Both the position numbers and the translations under genes were made by a program. A model generated the notes under the pieces. It was not told the origin of the DNA, made no database searches, and worked only from the letters and a program-made list of their open reading frames with translations. A stretch of 64,000 nt of DNA, from NCBI RefSeq assembly GCF_009937975.1, contig NZ_AP018442.1, positions 1-64,000 on the forward strand, read 5' to 3'. How positions within the stretch are numbered: position 1 is the stretch's first letter; each line of letters starts with the position of its first letter. This DNA is from Undibacterium sp. YM2. GTDB lineage: Bacteria; Pseudomonadota; Gammaproteobacteria; Burkholderiales; Burkholderiaceae_D. Positions 53,840-63,154 of this stretch are shown piece by piece.

Positions 53840-53950
53840 ACTACGCCACGTGAAATTGGGGCCGCCGAGTTATGGCCGGAAATTGCTTGTAAGCCTAAAA
53901 ATTACCAAAAGTCATCTTGTTATGATCTATGTAGTGATTTCAGGAATTCT

Positions 53951-53997
53951 GTAGGTCAGGTCGCACTACAATCGTGTGCCTGCTGAAATAAAGAATG
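53951..53997 (+). repeat. 47-bp dispersed repeat, copy 2
   Basis: Matches 23682-23728 with one mismatch, in the same orientation, 30 kb away. Function unknown; non-coding at both places. Confidence 0.8.
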
Positions 53998-54029
53998 GGG
54001 GCTCACGCCCCCCCTTTCGCCTTGTGATA

Positions 54030-54386
54030 TTACTCCGCGTCCAGCAGCCGCGAGAGACGCTTTATCGTTCTCTGCCCAATCCCGGTCTTGCTTGCGGCGG
54101 CGATATCAATTTCACCCCTGTCTACCAGTGCCTTGAACTGATCTTCAATTCGTATCGTTCGATGCTTTGCCACGAAATCAAAGACGTGGTCCGCATTGTC
54201 GACGTGAACATCTTCGACACCGATATACACGTCCGTCAAAATTTCCGTTCCCACTTGAGTCTGCACGGGCGATACCACAATAGCGGCGAGCAGCCAGGGC
54301 AATAATGATGGGTTGCGGCCGTTTTCTTGGACAGTGTGCGTCGAGAGTTCTTCGACAGTTGCTGCATAGGTGCAGGCAATGAACAA
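54030..54386 (-). CDS. Hypothetical protein, possible DNA-binding
   Basis: 118 residues; function not recognised. The reading looks like a protein (LPWLLAAIVVSPVQTQVGTEILTDVYIGVEDVHVDNADHVFDFVAKHRTIRIEDQFKALVDRGEIDIAAASKTGIGQRTIKRLSRLL): the acidic middle is followed by a basic helix pair that could be an HTH. No ribosome site is evident at 54386, so it may be the tail of a longer, damaged gene. Confidence 0.45.
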   Translation of the reverse strand: MFIACTYAATVEELSTHTVQENGRNPSLLPWLLAAIVVSPVQTQVGTEILTDVYIGVEDVHVDNADHVFDFVAKHRTIRIEDQFKALVDRGEIDIAAASKTGIGQRTIKRLSRLLDAE

Positions 54387-54428
54387 TGAATCGTCGACAA
54401 ACCGGGCATCGCATCACCTGCACGACCC

Positions 54429-54962
54429 GTGCGGTTTCTCGAGAGTGATGATCAACCATCCGATCCCACTGTAGTGTACATAGTACACATATCGCTGGGC
54501 AACTTTGACGAACGCCGTCAAGGCCGACAACAGATTGGTGAGATCGTCACCGACCAGTTACCTGAAATGGAAGTGTGCCAGTTCGACCCACTTACTGGCA
54601 AGGCAGCGACATTCCAACAATCACCACGCCAGGAAGTGGCTACACCGACATGCAGTCGACCAGGATCGTCGATGCGGGACCAAAGCCAGATAGAGGAATT
54701 TCGCCTCGCAAAACTGGATTTCCAAACTGCATTACAGAAAATGTTCAATGAGGCAATTGATGCAGGAGTAGCCCACCTTGACGTCCACGCTGGCGCACTG
54801 CACAGAACGGTTGGCGGTTATCCTGGTCCTAACCATTTGATGCCTACTTGTTGCAATGTGATGTACGCGGAAATGGAGCCAGGCGACGAGGTATTGGAAG
54901 CACCTCCAAAGAAATTGGGTGCAAACGTAAACATCCGGTACCTATTGCCACGAATCAAATAG
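54429..54962 (+). CDS. Hypothetical protein with conserved His/Cys C-terminal domain
   Basis: The last 75 residues carry a compact pattern, VHAGALHRTVGGYPGPNHLMPTCCNVMYAEMEPGDEVLEAPPKKLGANVNIRYLLPR, that I recall from small proteins found next to HNH endonucleases; the function is not known to me. An in-frame ATG at 54672 would give a 96-residue protein consisting mainly of this part, and it may be the true start, as the first 80 codons look less protein-like. Conserved His and Cys residues could bind metal. No HNH gene is visible beside it. Confidence 0.55.
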   Translation: MRFLESDDQPSDPTVVYIVHISLGNFDERRQGRQQIGEIVTDQLPEMEVCQFDPLTGKAATFQQSPRQEVATPTCSRPGSSMRDQSQIEEFRLAKLDFQTALQKMFNEAIDAGVAHLDVHAGALHRTVGGYPGPNHLMPTCCNVMYAEMEPGDEVLEAPPKKLGANVNIRYLLPRIK

Positions 54963-55773
54963 GCTCAGCGCGACCATGGCCATACAGCGTGCGATCAACT
55001 CTTTCCTGGACAGCTCTGCCAGGTCGTCACCATCCTCGCCGACCAGCTCCCGTATATTCAGATCAGCCAAATTAAACGTGATGGACTCTGGACTTCCTGT
55101 CCTCGTGTACAGCTTACCCAGTTCATAAACCAGGGCTTAGCTGTAGCAACCTGCGTTTGAAAACGCTCCGACCTGCATTCAGCTGCGCCGACCTGCAATC
55201 CATCGGCGCGAACCGACAATAACTGCGACTGGCGGACGGCCACAGATTCCTTGCATATGCATAAGGTTGTTTTCCAGATGGCGAGTTCCAGCCCACTGCG
55301 GCACTCAGCGAAGGGCCGGAATCGCCCCAAAGCCGCCAAATCGTTTGCCCTTTTGTCCAACCTCGTGTGCGTAGATAATTTGTTTTTTGGACGCCCAAAC
55401 TTAAGCGCCGAGTGACATTGTTCAGAAATGGATTTTTGCTCTCAGGGGCTCTAAGTTCGCAGCCTTCGCTAGCTTGAATAATCTGTAAGCTTCTAGAATT
55501 TGGTTCTGATACGTGGAATGGAATGAAGATTCGATTGATGGAACGGGGCTAAAAAAGTTAACCTTTTTTCACTTGTAATAATAGCTAACTTAAATAATAA
55601 TTAATTGCCAAGTTTTGCACTTTATAAATGAAGCAATCGACCTCCCCAGCTTCTCGCGTTTCCAGGCTGTAAGTATGTTTCCTTACTACGCCAACACGAA
55701 AGGCCATCTGAGCGGATTTATGATGATAGGCACCAGCATCCACAGCGACCAGCAAACCACCTCGGAGCAATTT
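54963..55773. other. Non-coding stretch before the GH16-like gene
   Basis: About 800 bp without a convincing gene; small frames near 54975 and, on the minus strand, near 55360 lack ribosome sites and motifs. An AT-rich part at 55540-55620 may hold the promoter of the next gene. Confidence 0.4.
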
Positions 55774-56733
55774 ATGGCAAACAATCTTGTTTCTATTTCT
55801 GTCGCAAATTACAGTTCACTAGGCGAAATTCAAATTACGCAGAACAGTATCGTAATGGGTACTGTATCCGCTGCGCAGTCTTCCATCATCCCAACCATTG
55901 GCACTGTCAGTGTTACGCCAGGTCTCGCAATTTCTATTCAGGGCGCTCCGAATTATTACAATGTTTGCGATGTTGCCGCAGAAAATGTGGTGGCAGGCCT
56001 CTTCATCCAGACCAATGTAGCGTGGGGAACCAACGCCTGTCCGTGTGATAGCGTGCAAAGTCAGTGGCCCTCCAATTGGCCAGCACTGTTTACTGGCAGT
56101 GTGTGCGGCGATGACGGCACCGTCGGGTGTATGCAACAGACTCCAGACGGAAAGCCAGGTGGCACATGCAACCCCAACTGGTTGCAATACACCACGATTA
56201 ACGCCGATAGTATCGCCATCAACGCGGGCGACGACTGTCGCACCATCTGCACCAATAATTTATGCAACTTCCTCCTGGGAACCGGTGGAGTTACCCAGAT
56301 CACTTTCGATTTCGAGGTGGTCAACTACACCAAGTCGGACGGCAGCGCCATTTGGCTTGCATTCTGGATTTATTGCAAGGCTTGGCAGAACACCCAGGAA
56401 GTCGATTTCATTGAAAGCCGGTGGGGACCTGGCGATGGGTTGAACAGCAATTTTGCAGGCCAAGGCGAACAGGTCGTCATCTATCCTGGCAGCGCAACTG
56501 GACCTTGGACAGGTTCCATCACTGCAAACTTTTCCACCAATTCCGATGGCACGATTGCGGTCAGCGTCTCCAACAGCGTCAACAGTAACATAGGCACGGC
56601 GACATTGGCAGGGCCCACCGGCTCTGAAACAGGCTATTTCTTTGTACTGAATACCTGTCCCACCGATCAGTCTGATTGTACTATCACCATTTCTAATCTT
56701 AATGTGGTTGGCACTTGGCAGGGAACCACCTGA
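55774..56733 (+). CDS. Beta-sandwich protein with GH16-like motif
   Basis: 319 residues. The central region VTQITFDFEVVNYTKSDGSAIWLAFWIYCKAWQNTQEVDFIESRWGPG holds E-V-D-F-I-E, which is the ExDxxE active-site pattern of glycoside hydrolase family 16 (beta-glucanases and relatives). The flanks read as jelly-roll strands. Eight or more cysteines (CDSVQ, CGDDG, CMQQ, CNPN, CRTIC, CNFLL) suggest disulphides and export, yet no signal peptide is seen at the chosen ATG (55774, behind CGGAG). The frame is open back to 55615. The substrate cannot be named. A lectin-like role with a chance motif is possible. Confidence 0.62.
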   Translation: MANNLVSISVANYSSLGEIQITQNSIVMGTVSAAQSSIIPTIGTVSVTPGLAISIQGAPNYYNVCDVAAENVVAGLFIQTNVAWGTNACPCDSVQSQWPSNWPALFTGSVCGDDGTVGCMQQTPDGKPGGTCNPNWLQYTTINADSIAINAGDDCRTICTNNLCNFLLGTGGVTQITFDFEVVNYTKSDGSAIWLAFWIYCKAWQNTQEVDFIESRWGPGDGLNSNFAGQGEQVVIYPGSATGPWTGSITANFSTNSDGTIAVSVSNSVNSNIGTATLAGPTGSETGYFFVLNTCPTDQSDCTITISNLNVVGTWQGTT

Positions 56734-56944
56734 TGCTGCCCGCCGTAGAGCCATCATCCCTCGCCCACATTTAGAGTAGCTCGGGCAGCATACGTGATGG
56801 TTTAGCGTGGTTATGCGCTGGCGTTGGCGATTCTCGCAGTTCTTGCCTTCGTTTCTTTTAGCATTGATCGATCAACGCCGGTGCGACCGCAACCGGCTTG
56901 GCTTTGCCATACTGTTCTGTTATTTGCTCTTTCCCGGACGTAGC

Positions 56945-57042
56945 GGAAAGCAAAATTGCTTTCACTTTTTGTTCCCCTTCCCTATGACGCATCTATTTTT
57001 GTAGGCAAATTCAACCTCGGAACATCGACAGTTTTGCTTTCC
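56945..57042. mobile_element. MITE-like inverted-repeat element, copy 2
   Basis: GGAAAGCAAAA (56945-56955) and TTTTGCTTTCC (57032-57042) are perfect 11-bp inverted ends. The interior matches copy 1 at 53743-53839 across its length (for example CACTTTTTGTT, ATTTTTGTAG and CAAATT). Non-coding. Confidence 0.75.
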
Positions 57043-57104
57043 ACGACGAAATGGGCGACATAAAGCTGCCGCCCGTTTTGGCTGCACTCCTATTTTCATA
57101 GGAC

Positions 57105-57122
57105 TACTTTGCTTGACGGTAG
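57105..57122 (+). repeat. Short dispersed repeat TACTTTGCTTGACGGTAG
   Basis: Fourth copy of the short motif also seen at 23667, 50308 (minus) and 50433. It lies 62 bp after MITE copy 2, next to the end of the propeller gene. Confidence 0.55.
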
Positions 57123-57132
57123 TGATCAATCA

Positions 57133-58080
57133 TTACCCCAATTCAGACCAGTTACCTGCTTCATCTCGCTCGAACAGTTTGAACATCGTTTCGGTCGCAA
57201 TCCGAATCTGTAGTCTGTCGTTGAATTCACATGCTGCGACACCAAGCACGCCGGACAGATCACTCGCAACATGACCAGACCGCTGTAGATTCCCACTTGA
57301 AGGATCACGTTGGAAATGAAGAACCCCGCGTCCGTGTCGAGCATTCACAAACAAATGATTTCCATCTGGGCTGTAAGTGGGGACGCCCACTCCACCTTCG
57401 AGCAAGGGTATAAAATGCTGGTTTTTATACCATTCACGTCTGCGCGGCCTTAATCCCTTGGTCCAATCCCAATTAGGATCTAATCGATAATCATAAAACT
57501 CAATCCCATCTAGGGTAATCACGGCGGCTTGCAAACCTTGGTATTTAATTGGCGGCGCACCATCGGCAGCGGGTGGATAGGTAGCAAGCGCTAAACCAAC
57601 GGCTTCAGCTTCGCTTCTAAATCCCATTTCAGCCATTGCAAACTCGGTCGTTGCATAAGAATTATTCAGCCTATACCCTTGAGTGCGCAAGTGAATCACC
57701 TCATTACTCAGTGTCATCAGCATTGCGCCAAATACTTGTGAGCTGAACGCCAAGCTTTTTATCGCCTGAGCGTTATGGAGCAAGTAGTCTATGCTGCTCG
57801 GCAAGCCTTGTTGCACCCATCCTTCGTCCGTCAGGCGATGTAATTGTATGGTGTTAGGATGCTCGGTATGACATAGTACGTAGACAGGGTCCATCCCCTC
57901 GCTATAACAAGCATCAAGTCCCATAGCAAGCGCCCTGATGCCTATGCCTGGCAACAAAACTCTATCATCACGAACGAAATGTCCATCGCGCAGCCAGAGA
58001 CGGATACCGCCACCAGGTTCGCACGTACAACTAAATTCACCATCTGGTGTCATCGAAATTGGAGAATGCGTTCTCATCAT
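57133..58080 (-). CDS. Beta-propeller-like protein
   Basis: 315 residues. Repeated strands with a WD40/lactonase flavour: ISMTPDGEFSCTCEPGGGIRLWLRDG at the start, AIKSLAFSSQVFGAMLMTLSNEVIHL in the middle, VPTYSPDGNHLFVNARHGRGVLHF and GVAACEFNDRLQIRIATETMFKLFER near the end. About five to seven blades are possible, but the exact count is uncertain. Its ATG overlaps the stop of the preceding LamG gene (ATGA), and GGAGG stands directly upstream, so translation is coupled. Likely a binding partner of that protein. The frame also opens at 58128. Confidence 0.68.
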   Translation of the reverse strand: MMRTHSPISMTPDGEFSCTCEPGGGIRLWLRDGHFVRDDRVLLPGIGIRALAMGLDACYSEGMDPVYVLCHTEHPNTIQLHRLTDEGWVQQGLPSSIDYLLHNAQAIKSLAFSSQVFGAMLMTLSNEVIHLRTQGYRLNNSYATTEFAMAEMGFRSEAEAVGLALATYPPAADGAPPIKYQGLQAAVITLDGIEFYDYRLDPNWDWTKGLRPRRREWYKNQHFIPLLEGGVGVPTYSPDGNHLFVNARHGRGVLHFQRDPSSGNLQRSGHVASDLSGVLGVAACEFNDRLQIRIATETMFKLFERDEAGNWSELG

Positions 58081-61000
58081 ACCTCCGCTTCGGTGGTTGC
58101 AGTCGAGCCTATACCCAGAGCTAGGCACAAAGTTGTCGTGCCACTGCCCATGTTAGCAAACAAATCTACTGCCACTAAAGCTAAGAAAGTTACCCCCTCA
58201 CTGGCATTTATCAAGGGGCGCAAACCTAAAAATTTGCATGTTCCTGGCAAAGTGCTACACAGATTGGACGTTGCGATCAAACCAATTTTAAGAGGGGAAT
58301 CTGGATTCTTAACGTTTTTATCGTTTGCTCTGACGATATCGCACACAGTGACTGCCACCGCTGAAAGACAATGCAATGCCCCCAACATACTCGTCAGAAC
58401 GGTTACAACATCACCGACATTGGATAGTCCCTTCACTTTCACTGTCGTGGCCATTTTGGCCGGGAAAAATTTATCGAAAAATGAAACTACAAAATCCGCT
58501 GCTTCGCGCAATATGCCGATAGACCAATACGCGATGTCTGCTCCATACAGCGTCAGCGTGGTCTTTTGCCCCTCATCTTTGCTATCAGTCCCGCGTATCG
58601 AAAAACAAGTTACGCTGGCGATAAGTGATGGGATTTGTAGGCCTATCTTCAATAAAAAATTCAAGCCTTGTTGCAGACAGCCCTCGCTAGCCTCTATGGG
58701 AAGCTGGCTCATCGAATCGGAGCCAAGTGATTTCTTAGCGTCGGGAAGATTTGGTGCCAACGCAATGATATCTGCTACCGTTTCGATTACAGCGTTAATA
58801 CATAAGGTGATGGCACAAGTCAAACCGGTAATTACTAATACTTTATCGACCAGGTCTTTCTCAATTGCAACAGTGAATTTTATTTCATCCCATCTTGCGG
58901 AACTTTGCGGACTAGACAAAGCTCCTAGGGGCACCGGTTTATGTTGCCGCAATTGCGACAATTCATCATTATTGAATGGTGCCTGGTCATTATTGTGTCG
59001 CCTGTAAACCACAGTGACTGGCAGTGCTACGATTAGTGTGGCAAGATCAAGCATCGTCAAAGTCTGACCACCACTTATGTCGCGATACAGCTTTGAGATA
59101 AAGGGGATCTTAATTTCCTCATTGAGCGCTTCACGCATCGCGATTATCACCTGCTGAAATAGCGTAAGCGCGATATCAAGCAACACATCGGTCAAGCCCA
59201 ACACTAAGCGTGATAAGGCCTTGAGACTATCGAGCCCCGCCACCATTAATGCTAGTGGTGCCTGTTGTGGTCGCTTAAGTGCGGTGCGAATTCCCTCAAC
59301 CGCATCAAGCAATGCATCTCCGATTTTGGGATCTTCAACGACATTTATGAAACGTTGGATCAACCTATCCAATTCTCCTTGATCTGAGAAAGTATTCGGC
59401 GAGTGGAACTCAGGCACAGTTGCTTTAGGCCCGTGTTTGTACAGCTTTCTTAAAAGCCATCCACCTTTCGCATCTAAGACTTGTCTACGATTCGCACCTA
59501 CGAATTCGGACGAATTTCCAGTCTTGATGAGCTGGTTGCGCATCATGTCAAATTGCTCGTCCAATTGATTTTGCAATTCACCGAAATAGCGCGCCGCTCG
59601 TTGCTTTAGGGTGCCAAGCATGGCGACAGAACCGTCCAACACGTCATTGATCTGAAGCTTAATGACGTCTCTCGTCAACAACACATCACTCCAACCCGTC
59701 TTGTCGCTCACCCACTCAACGAAACGATGATACTGTTTCTCTATCCAATTAAATAGACCTTGTACTAGTTTCGCGGCCCTTTCTATCGTATCAATGATGA
59801 ATTCTTTTGCCTTATCAATAGCTGTTTCTATCGTGGCCTTGATAGTGCGTATGTATTGGGTCGCCTTAGTCACGACGTCATGCACTAGCCTTTCAGTCAC
59901 CTTAACAAGCACTTTTGTGGCCTTAGTCGCGCCATTGACAAAGCGATCCCACAAACTCGACAGGCTTTGCGCCTCGATCCGCATGTTTGATACCATGTTA
60001 GCGCTTTCCGTCGCATAGCCATGCTCATCGAGTTCTATGCGCTGCACACCATGCGGCGTAGCGAGAAGCATAAAATGGCTTTCCCGTACTAAGTCGTGGT
60101 TTGCGGCGGCGAGCATTCCCAAGGGGGCGGCGTACCTTAGCTGCCGCTCAGGAGCGGTCACCGCTTTCCCAAGCGAGTCTGATTGCCCGGACAATTGATG
60201 TCTGACTGCATAGGCCACCCCTAAAGGCAATCCCATGTCGGTATGATGAAAAGCCACAAAGTTCGGGTTTGTCGTTTGAGCATGGGCTTGGATACGCGGA
60301 CTGGCATATCTACCCATCACATCCCGTATGGATCGGGCAAAATCATTTGCGCACTCGAGGGTGTAGTGAGTTGGATCTAGCAAGGCGGGACGCCCAGGCT
60401 GATCGGTGCGCAAACTTGCACCATTGAGCGCCGCCATCTTATGATGCAAAACGTCATCTCGATACACGATGAGACGTTCCTGGGCATGCATAAAACTACT
60501 TGCGGTGATAATGATGGGCGGCGGCGCAGTCTCGTCTTTAACTTCGCTCATCCACTCCATTTGACCAGTAATATTGACCCGGACCACCACTGGAGCTGCC
60601 GGACTTAGTTCAATCACATCGCCGTCGACTTCAATCCGACAATGCTCTGGCGCAGAGAGAGCAATCTCCCCATGCCATGCGCTTCCATCAGGTTTGTAAA
60701 ATGACACAACCGTACGGTAACTCGTGATTTTTTCTAGCGCCTTATCGTCCTCCTGGCCCAGTTTGTAGTCTTCTACGAGTACGGTTTCATGAAAAACGTC
60801 GGGACTATTCACGTCTGGCAAATAACTCGACGGCCGGATTGATGCATTCACAATTGTGCCATGATTTCCGCCGCACAAGTCGCGCGCATCGGTATCGTTC
60901 ATGGGCCAGTATCCTAACAACCCTTCTTCATTGCCTTGCAGCCGACGGTTTGCCCATTGCCGCATTTTTTCACGTTCCGGGCCTTGCCTCCAAAGCCTCA

Positions 61001-61550
61001 CTTCTTCAATTTCGCCATCAAAGGTTTGCTCAGGTAATGATCCTTCCGGTGAAGTGAAACCAATGATCAAGGAATAGTCAGGTTGAGACACATACGCGGC
61101 TGGCACATTACTAACCAGTTCAATCTTCATCTCCCTTCCATCCACGTATAGCTTCACTTCCTCTAGATCCACACTGACACCAATTTGATGCCAAGAGCCA
61201 TCGAGTAAATTAACGTGGTGGCGAATATTGGTGTCACCCACTCTTAACCCTGGCTCTTCCCAAATCATAGCCTCTGCCAGAACTCGCCAGATCCGTAAAT
61301 TGCCAGCAAACTGGCGCAGAAAATAGAGATGGCCGAATCCTTCGTACCCTAATACCCAATCAAACGCGGTGGGATTGGAATCGTGCAAGGCGCGTCTCTG
61401 TATGAATATGCCACCTTGCTCGGGATTATTTCCAGTAAAGCGTAAACGGGCCTCAGCAGCAAAACGTGCGTCTATTTTATTGTAGGTATCAAGATCTCCA
61501 GGTATTGTGACGTAGCTGTAATCGGCTTGATCGTTGATAATCAGTGGCAT
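58077..61550 (-). CDS. LamG-domain large protein, helical C-terminus
   Basis: 1,157 residues. The N-terminal 200 residues form a LamG/concanavalin-type jelly roll (ARFAAEARLRFTGNNPEQGGIFIQRR... LNLLDGSWHQIGVSVDLEEVKLYVDGREMKI... FDGEIEEVRLWRQG), a sugar- or protein-binding module. A second beta region follows to about 400, then a long helical zone (residues ~520-700: KATKVLVKVTERLVHDVVTKATQYIRTIKATIETAIDKAKEF). Toward the end there are hydrophobic stretches that could sit in a membrane (LVITGLTCAITLCINAVIETVADIIAL, VTVLTSMLGALHCLSAVAVTVCDIV). No signal peptide. GGAGC precedes the ATG. Could be a membrane-active toxin or a surface protein; not decided by sequence alone. Confidence 0.75.
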   Translation of the reverse strand: MPLIINDQADYSYVTIPGDLDTYNKIDARFAAEARLRFTGNNPEQGGIFIQRRALHDSNPTAFDWVLGYEGFGHLYFLRQFAGNLRIWRVLAEAMIWEEPGLRVGDTNIRHHVNLLDGSWHQIGVSVDLEEVKLYVDGREMKIELVSNVPAAYVSQPDYSLIIGFTSPEGSLPEQTFDGEIEEVRLWRQGPEREKMRQWANRRLQGNEEGLLGYWPMNDTDARDLCGGNHGTIVNASIRPSSYLPDVNSPDVFHETVLVEDYKLGQEDDKALEKITSYRTVVSFYKPDGSAWHGEIALSAPEHCRIEVDGDVIELSPAAPVVVRVNITGQMEWMSEVKDETAPPPIIITASSFMHAQERLIVYRDDVLHHKMAALNGASLRTDQPGRPALLDPTHYTLECANDFARSIRDVMGRYASPRIQAHAQTTNPNFVAFHHTDMGLPLGVAYAVRHQLSGQSDSLGKAVTAPERQLRYAAPLGMLAAANHDLVRESHFMLLATPHGVQRIELDEHGYATESANMVSNMRIEAQSLSSLWDRFVNGATKATKVLVKVTERLVHDVVTKATQYIRTIKATIETAIDKAKEFIIDTIERAAKLVQGLFNWIEKQYHRFVEWVSDKTGWSDVLLTRDVIKLQINDVLDGSVAMLGTLKQRAARYFGELQNQLDEQFDMMRNQLIKTGNSSEFVGANRRQVLDAKGGWLLRKLYKHGPKATVPEFHSPNTFSDQGELDRLIQRFINVVEDPKIGDALLDAVEGIRTALKRPQQAPLALMVAGLDSLKALSRLVLGLTDVLLDIALTLFQQVIIAMREALNEEIKIPFISKLYRDISGGQTLTMLDLATLIVALPVTVVYRRHNNDQAPFNNDELSQLRQHKPVPLGALSSPQSSARWDEIKFTVAIEKDLVDKVLVITGLTCAITLCINAVIETVADIIALAPNLPDAKKSLGSDSMSQLPIEASEGCLQQGLNFLLKIGLQIPSLIASVTCFSIRGTDSKDEGQKTTLTLYGADIAYWSIGILREAADFVVSFFDKFFPAKMATTVKVKGLSNVGDVVTVLTSMLGALHCLSAVAVTVCDIVRANDKNVKNPDSPLKIGLIATSNLCSTLPGTCKFLGLRPLINASEGVTFLALVAVDLFANMGSGTTTLCLALGIGSTATTEAEV

Positions 61551-61684
61551 GTTCGCTCCTTGAGGACGTATTAGATGTCCCGGATGTTATGTAACATGCA
61601 ATAGGGCGTCAATCAGTGAGGGGTGGATTTAACCTGTTGTGCAAATGAATTGACTTTCTGTGCCAGAGTGAACGTTCATAGAGG

Positions 61685-62719
61685 CTATTTCATTCCTGCT
61701 ATCCAACTGGACCAGGCGCTTCCTTGCGCAAGCCGATTCCCAGGGACATGGGAGCCTTCCAGGCTTAGCGCCCGCAGCGCTCGGGCAGTTAAACCAAACT
61801 GGCGACGGAATGCGCGGCTGAACGTTTCCATGTGGGAAAATCCGTAGTACTCAGCAATACGAGCCAAACTTAAGTGGGCAAATTCTGCTTTGCTCAGCAT
61901 TTCACGGCAGCGCTCCAGCCGCCGTTTTTGCACGTAATTGGCAAAACCGCCGCGCGATTCGAATAGATAATGGAGTTTGCGTAGTGAAATGCCAAACTGT
62001 GCAGCTATCTGTTCAGCGTTGAGGTTTCGGATATGCAGATGAGCATCGAGATGCTCAGCGATTGCCGCCGTCAACGATTGCACTACTCCCGCCTGGACCG
62101 ACTCGGTAATGGCGCCCTGGATTGCAGCCGACGCTAACTGCAACGTAGGCGCTATCAAGGACTGTGCTTGACCGGTGCTGAGATGAGATGCGCTATCGTG
62201 TAACGCTTGCATGTGTTTGCGTAGTAGAGCAATCATTGGCTGGCTCCCGCTCAAGATATTGAGGTGTCTTTCATCAAGTGAAGGCAACAAAGGCGCCAAC
62301 AATCTGCGCGGCACTACCAGAGTGAGATTGGTAAAGTCGCTCGCAGAAGTTGCCAATGGCTGAGCCAGGTCGCAAATCAACAAGTCCCCAGGCTGGGTCT
62401 GCCGTGCCCGTTGGGTATCACGCCTTCCACAATGACCTACCATGTAAAACTGCAGAAGAATGTGGTCCATTCCGTCACGAGCCAGGCGGTTGCGGGCACG
62501 ATCAAATTGCTGGGCGCTAGCCTGGACCACACCGAGGCCTAGTTCTCCGAGCATGAAGGCATCGACCTTGGCGCGGAAAGGAGTCCTTCCAGATAACGTA
62601 GGCCGGATGTCGAACATGACTCCAATGGCCTCGCACCACGTCTCGACTGCAGCGTTGGAGGTCATTGAGGAAGTATCCATCAACGAATGGGGTAAGGGAG
62701 CTATTATGTCGGGATTCAT
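61685..62719 (-). CDS. AraC-family transcriptional regulator
   Basis: 344 residues. The C-terminal 95 residues show the double HTH: NAEQIAAQFGISLRKLHYLFESRGGFANYVQKRRLERCREML, then LSLARIAEYYGFSHMETFSRAFRRQFGLTARAL, with the usual final block. The N-terminal 220 residues match an AraC-binding-type cupin domain (PGDLLICDLAQPL... FTNLTLVVPRRLLAPLLP), so a small ligand is probably sensed. The gene lies 134 bp downstream of the start of the LamG gene, on the same strand. Target unknown; it might regulate the propeller/LamG pair. Confidence 0.9.
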   Translation of the reverse strand: MNPDIIAPLPHSLMDTSSMTSNAAVETWCEAIGVMFDIRPTLSGRTPFRAKVDAFMLGELGLGVVQASAQQFDRARNRLARDGMDHILLQFYMVGHCGRRDTQRARQTQPGDLLICDLAQPLATSASDFTNLTLVVPRRLLAPLLPSLDERHLNILSGSQPMIALLRKHMQALHDSASHLSTGQAQSLIAPTLQLASAAIQGAITESVQAGVVQSLTAAIAEHLDAHLHIRNLNAEQIAAQFGISLRKLHYLFESRGGFANYVQKRRLERCREMLSKAEFAHLSLARIAEYYGFSHMETFSRAFRRQFGLTARALRALSLEGSHVPGNRLAQGSAWSSWIAGMK

Positions 62720-63154
62720 ACGATTGGCTTCGCCATCTGAACTATTTAACGGGAAGTCCCTTTCGAAGTTAGATTGCCTATCCTATGGTGAGAAAATATC
62801 AAATTTATAATATTTCTAGTGTACAACGCTATTGGGCCGATGTCGATAAATTCACATCATGGAACAGCTAATTTTTTTCAACTTTGAAGCGGCGGCGGAT
62901 TTGTAACTTCTTCAAGCATTATTGGGGCAACAAGCGTACAGTTTGGTTCTCCTTGTCTCGCGTGTCAGAGTAATCGCCCGGCCATCACGCCTTGACCTGG
63001 CGTATTAGCAATACTGGAAATCATGGAGCTGGTTGCCAGCTGCGGGGAAGTTGTTCGTTTGCTAGCTGAATTGATAATCATCTAGCCGTCCCCCTTCGGC
63101 AAGCACTGAGAGATAAAGTTACGGTGCAAACCTACTTTATCAAAGGAGAACGGC
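62720..63154. other. Non-coding left end of the IS110 element
   Basis: 435 bp without a gene. Just before the IS110 start lies an inverted repeat GATAAAGT (63112-63119) / ACTTTATC (63134-63141), then AAAGGAG at 63143-63149. IS110-family elements are known to carry a structured non-coding (bridge) RNA next to the transposase, so this flank is where it would be looked for. The element edge is not visible. Confidence 0.4.

Noticed and set aside
57979..59007. 342-codon plus-strand frame
   Set aside because: Antisense to the LamG gene; low-complexity Ser/Thr reading and no ribosome site.
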